A stretch of DNA of 7,380 nt. Origin: Methanobrevibacter sp. (lineage in GTDB: Archaea; Methanobacteriota; Methanobacteria; Methanobacteriales; Methanobacteriaceae). Every line of letters begins with the position of its first letter. The stretch's first letter is position 1. The stretch spans positions 1 to 7,380 of the forward strand of contig JAITOM010000276.1 in NCBI GenBank assembly GCA_031289975.1. Direction: 5' to 3'. The translations under genes and the position numbers were made by a program. The notes beneath the pieces are model-generated. The model made no database searches and had not been told where the DNA came from. It saw only the letters and a list, made by a program, of their open reading frames with translations. This document shows, one piece after another, positions 4,903-7,380 of the stretch.

Positions 4903-5332
4903 CATAAAAAAAGTTTATTGTTCATCCTATAAATAATATAATAACATGTTTAAAAAGAAAAATAAAAAGCAATTATAATGGAACATTTAATGACTATTAT
5001 CTTGATAAAAAGGTAACCATTTTTACTGCTCATTTGGCTGTTCATTTTTGAAATGTGATTATGATTAAAATAGTAATATTTATATATGATGAACCAAATA
5101 TTTATATTATCTATATAAACCTATTTTTTAGCAAATATTTGTAAAGCATGAGCGAAAAATCTCTATGATTTAGTCAATAAAGACTCAATCATTGAAAATT
5201 ATATTGCCAAAAAATTGGTGTCCCACTATAATTAGTATTTACATGAAATATTGTTTTATTGATGATGTGAAAATCTCACTCTTTTTTTATTATTTTCATG
5301 TTTAGGATTATAATTTGAGGAAGTATATATAG
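4903..5332. other. Non-coding or decayed region between serS and the radical SAM gene
   Basis: No gene with a start signal was found. A plus-strand frame ending at 5051 reads GTFNDYYLDKKVTIFTAHLA before its stop but has no start, and could be a scrap of a lost gene. TATATAAA-like DNA lies at 5113-5119. The stretch 5118-5151 is a paralogue, on the minus strand, of the MITE's pre-insertion site. A degenerate GAAAAATCTCTATGATTT palindrome (5153-5170) follows it. GTGAAAATCTCACTC at 5268-5282 precedes a T-run and could terminate or attenuate a plus-strand transcript. Confidence 0.5.
5118..5151 (-). repeat. 34-bp repeat, paralogue of the MITE's empty site
   Basis: Read on the minus strand this is TCATGCTTTACAAAT followed by ATTTGCTAAAAAATAGGTTT (sharing one AT step). 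It matches the sequence obtained when the MITE and one target duplication are removed from 2089-2306, with four differences, all transitions. This gives independent support for the MITE boundaries. What the 34-bp repeat itself is remains unknown. Confidence 0.55.
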
Positions 5333-5425
5333 ATGTGTTATTTATCTTTTGATATTGAAGAGCATTTAGAGGATAATAAATGTTTTGATCCTTTTTTAAG
5401 AGGTGATAGGGATGATGAACGATAA
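5333..5425 (+). CDS. Orphan 30-codon ORF upstream of the radical SAM gene, possible remnant
   Basis: ATG at 5333 follows TTGAGGAAG (5315-5323) at an acceptable distance and opens 30 codons, MCYLSFDIEEHLEDNKCFDP then FLRGDRDDER, ending TAA at 5423-5425. The composition is acidic and protein-like. The same frame continues after the stop for another 25 codons (YLLVNEVKDSIYEIHYFF...) to a TGA overlapping the radical SAM start, so this may be one decayed gene interrupted by an ochre codon. It is in a different frame from the radical SAM ORF. Alternatively it is a leader peptide. I do not recognise a family. Confidence 0.3.
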   Translation: MCYLSFDIEEHLEDNKCFDPFLRGDRDDER

Positions 5426-5499
5426 TATTTATTAGTTAATGAAGTTAAAGATAGTATCTATGAAATACATTATTTCTTTTTTATTTTTTGTTTTAATGT

Positions 5500-6204
5500 A
5501 TGAGTGTCAGAACAACTGTCTTCTTGTCATGCATTAAATCAAAAAATAGGAGAATTGAAAAATTGAATTTTAATTATTTTGATAAATTATATATTAATTC
5601 AGATGCGAAGGAATTAACTAAAGTTAATAATAGTGGAGGAGATTGTATAGATAATGTTTATATGTGGCACACATCAGTTATAGACGATCCTCCATATATT
5701 AGCTTAGCTATATTCTTTAACTATTGTTCACTTGGATGTGTAACATGTTGTAATCAGTTATTATTATCTGGAAACGGTGGTTGCACTCCGTTTCATTTAA
5801 GTGATATTGATAATCATAAAGATAATATCGATAGTACAACAATTGTAGGAGGAGAACCGTTTGCTCAGGATTTAACTAACATTCGTAATATTTTACAACG
5901 TACTAAAGATCTTGGTTTAAGGACTAATGCTCTAACAAATGGTTTACATCTTTGGGAGCCGGAGGTACGTAAATTATGGCCATTAATCGATCATATCAAC
6001 CTTCATGTGACAGAAGAATTTTTGGCACTTGGTTTATACGATAGAGTTGATGAATTGCCTTTTGATGTGGATTATAATGTTATTTGGCATCCTAATAATA
6101 TTCCGTTTGTTTTGGATTGTATGGGTTTATTAGATGGTGATAAGTTTTTTATTAAAAAAGATTTTATGTTCGGTGGGGAAAAATATATTCCAACTAAAAT
6201 TTAA
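5500..6204 (+). CDS. Radical SAM 4Fe-4S protein, NrdG/PFL-activase-like
   Basis: The 234-aa product carries the radical SAM signature CxxxCxxC at Cys76, Cys80 and Cys83 (NYCSLGCVTCCNQ), which binds the 4Fe-4S cluster that cleaves S-adenosylmethionine. The SAM-binding GGEP motif is at residues 117-120 (TTIVGGEPF), followed by a half-barrel with RTNALTNG (141-148) and DHINLHV (164-170). The layout matches short activases of anaerobic ribonucleotide reductase and of pyruvate formate-lyase, but no glycyl-radical partner is in the window, so the substrate is unknown. The first 50 residues exceed the usual leader of such proteins, whose cysteines sit near residue 25-30. Met55 (5662) would restore that length, and GGAGGA (5636-5641) lies about 20 nt before it, rather far for a ribosome binding site. 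The ATG at 5500 has a stop two codons upstream and no ribosome binding site. The true start is therefore uncertain. An extra Cys (84) adjoins the motif. Confidence 0.85.
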   Translation: MSVRTTVFLSCIKSKNRRIEKLNFNYFDKLYINSDAKELTKVNNSGGDCIDNVYMWHTSVIDDPPYISLAIFFNYCSLGCVTCCNQLLLSGNGGCTPFHLSDIDNHKDNIDSTTIVGGEPFAQDLTNIRNILQRTKDLGLRTNALTNGLHLWEPEVRKLWPLIDHINLHVTEEFLALGLYDRVDELPFDVDYNVIWHPNNIPFVLDCMGLLDGDKFFIKKDFMFGGEKYIPTKI

Positions 6205-6217
6205 TTTTTATTTTAGA

Positions 6218-6240
6218 AATTGGGCGACAATTATTTTTTT
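6218..6240 (+). terminator. Hairpin and T-run after the radical SAM gene
   Basis: AATTG-GGCGA-CAATT followed by A and a T-run begins 13 bp after the stop codon. The stem is only 5 bp, but archaeal termination depends mainly on the U-tract, so this is a plausible 3' end for the gene. Confidence 0.45.
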
Positions 6241-6248
6241 ATTCTCAA

Positions 6249-6349
6249 TGAACTATATATGTGCTGATTTCAATATGTGATTTTTGGTTTTTTCATCCAT
6301 AACACCAATATAAATTCTAAATAATATTACTATTAATAAATATAGTTCA
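6249..6349. repeat. 10-bp inverted repeat bounding about 100 bp
   Basis: TGAACTATAT (6249-6258) and its exact reverse complement ATATAGTTCA (6340-6349) bound about 100 bp between the radical SAM terminator and the transposase remnant. The right arm overlaps a small dyad, TATAGT-TCAC-ACTATA (6341-6356). No flanking target duplication was found. It could be the end region of the neighbouring IS, a very small MITE, or chance in AT-rich DNA. Confidence 0.3.
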
Positions 6350-7044
6350 CACTATATCTTGTTATGAAAATCATTGAATTAACATGTACTTTATACTAAT
6401 GTTTCTATTACTTCAATAACAGATATTCCACTGTTAATAGATGTTTTTACAGCTTCATTGAATACTTTTCTTAAATTATGAACTACAGCATGTGCAGTTA
6501 ATTCTGCTTTCACTTTTTCTTTTCCAGAATAATTAGTATACCTATAATTAAAACCTTTCTTAATATTAGCAATCGTTCTCTCAACAGTAGTTCTTTTCTT
6601 ATAAATCTCTTTACTTTCCTCATTATACATTTTTTCTTCCATTTCTTTTTGCTGAATTGTTTTTTTATCAATCATGATCCTATATTTCTTTGTTGTGCAT
6701 TTTGATTTAGATTCATTTGGGCATTCACTACATCCTTCTTTATTACAATATTTCACACTACCATCTTTATACTCCTTTTCTCTTTTTAGTTCTACTCCTT
6801 CAGAACACTTGAAAGTGTCTTTTTCATAGTCATAGAAGAAGTCATATTTATGATATTTTTCAGGATTTTCATCAGGATGCTTTTTACTCATGGTTGATTG
6901 TTTTCTGCTTGGAATATAATCATCTAAACCATTCTTTTCTAAGTACTCTAATGCTTCGTTTGTTCCATATACGCTATCTGCCAAAATTTTCGTGTTTGTT
7001 AAATCAAATCCATTATTTTGCATGTTTTCTATTTGTGGCATTAA

Positions 7045-7047
7045 TTA
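7045..7047 (-). other. Nonsense codon in the transposase gene
   Basis: The minus-strand TAA interrupts ...SDPEDHH-stop-LMPQIENM... at a place where the frame continues perfectly on both sides. A single C-to-T change from a glutamine codon explains it. Re-initiation at the ATG two codons later (7041) would give a fragment lacking the first catalytic Asp. Confidence 0.8.
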
Positions 7048-7155
7048 ATGATGGTCTTCTGGATCACTAACCACATCCACATCTAACACTATCCCACTAT
7101 CAGAATCAACAGTAAATTGACTATTAAGTCCTTGTTCTTTCGCATGTTTCTTATA

Positions 7156-7162
7156 TTTCCAT
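7156..7162 (-). other. Frameshift site in the transposase gene
   Basis: Upstream (higher coordinates) the coding frame gives DSESRWM and then meets a TAA three codons on. Downstream the coding frame is offset by one base and gives KYKKHAKEQGLN. The join lies at or very near the ATGGAAA at 7156-7162. A natural programmed frameshift is unlikely here, as there is no slippery heptamer or following structure and a nonsense codon also exists. Confidence 0.65.
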
Positions 7163-7380
7163 CCATCTTGATTCTGAATCACCCAAATTAACTTTAATAT
7201 CCTTTTTATCAGGATTACTTTCCCTTATCTTTTCTAATTCAATGTGAGCTTTCTTAATAGTATCTATATTTCTCTTTGTCAGTTCTCTTTTACTTTTCTT
7301 TACTTTATTCTCACTATTTTTCATGTTTTGTTTTTTAACTTCACTTTTTTTTACTTTTAGTTTTTTTTTCTCGTTTTTTT

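Larger units (their letters stand above)
6391..7380 (-). pseudogene. IS1182-family-type DDE transposase, broken by a stop and a frameshift, cut by the window edge
   Basis: The gene enters from the right edge. 7380 to about 7160 reads, in one frame, a very Lys-rich stretch, then KAHIELEKIRESNPDKKDIK and GDSESRWM. The frame then shifts by one base near 7159 (an extra G, or two bases lost), continuing KYKKHAKEQGLNSQFTVDSD...LDVDVVSDPEDHH. An in-frame TAA (7045-7047) replaces what is CAA or CAG (Gln) in the expected sequence. After it the frame is open to the TAA at 6391-6393; its first Met is at 7041. Catalytic residues are visible: Asp in FTVDSD, Asp in ILADSVYG and Glu in TTVERTIANIKKG. Between the last two lies the Cys-bearing insertion (five Cys, CNKEGCSECPN core) usual for this group. 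Such enzymes move their IS by cut-and-paste or copying; this copy should be inactive. Confidence 0.85.

Noticed and set aside
4950..5051. Fragment of an adhesin-like or other gene (GTFNDYYLDKK...)
   Set aside because: No start codon, too short, and no motif clear enough to name a family; mentioned only within the intergenic entry.
7156..7162. Programmed frameshift producing a full transposase
   Set aside because: No slippery heptamer or downstream structure, and a separate nonsense codon also breaks the gene.
1..7380. tRNA or rRNA genes
   Set aside because: No stretch of the needed G+C content or cloverleaf-type pairing with a T-loop GGTTCRA-like box was seen on either strand.

Overview
The window is very AT-rich (I estimate about a quarter G+C; not computed) and looks like a chromosomal piece of a host-associated methanogenic archaeon of the order Methanobacteriales. 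Methanobrevibacter is the best guess, with Methanosphaera the alternative. The anchor is a complete gene for the rare methanogen-type (type 2) seryl-tRNA synthetase, a form confined to methanogens. Ribosome binding sites of the GGTGA/AGGT type, TATA-like promoter boxes, wide AT-rich intergenic spaces and IS debris fit the same picture. Genus assignment is inference.

Layout: 1-600 is decayed DNA. It holds a minus-strand remnant that looks like a thermonuclease (SNase) gene, two copies of a dispersed AT-rich repeat, and a 48-codon ORF that runs into one of those repeats. 600-1068 has no convincing gene but carries a cluster of short palindromes of the form AAATC-TTC-GATTT plus other perfect palindromes. 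1069-1922 is a compact minus-strand unit of a 213-aa protein of unknown function followed by two tiny ORFs (26 and 41 codons). 2110-2303 is a complete miniature transposable element (MITE) with terminal inverted repeats, a 10-bp target duplication and what looks like the tail of a transposase. 2304-2634 holds short tandem repeats and a start-less coding remnant. 2635-2805 is a 56-aa minus-strand gene whose promoter carries a perfect tandem 16-bp repeat. 3027-4604 is serS.

4605-5499 is mostly non-coding, with a third copy of the dispersed repeat, a 34-bp repeat that matches the MITE's pre-insertion site, and an orphan 30-codon ORF. 5500-6204 is a plus-strand radical SAM protein related to NrdG/PFL-activase-type enzymes, followed by a terminator-like hairpin. 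6391 to the right edge is an IS1182-type transposase gene, inactivated by a nonsense codon and a frameshift and running off the window.

How the genes work together: only serS has a certain housekeeping role. The 213-aa gene and its two small followers look like one transcription unit. The radical SAM gene stands alone between mobile-element debris. I see no complete defence, CRISPR or secretion system. The most distinctive content is repeat and mobile-element biology: a datable MITE insertion with an empty-site paralogue in the same window, the palindrome cluster and the dispersed repeat. The unassigned 213/26/41-aa unit and the 56-aa gene with its tandem operator-like repeat are the other points of interest.
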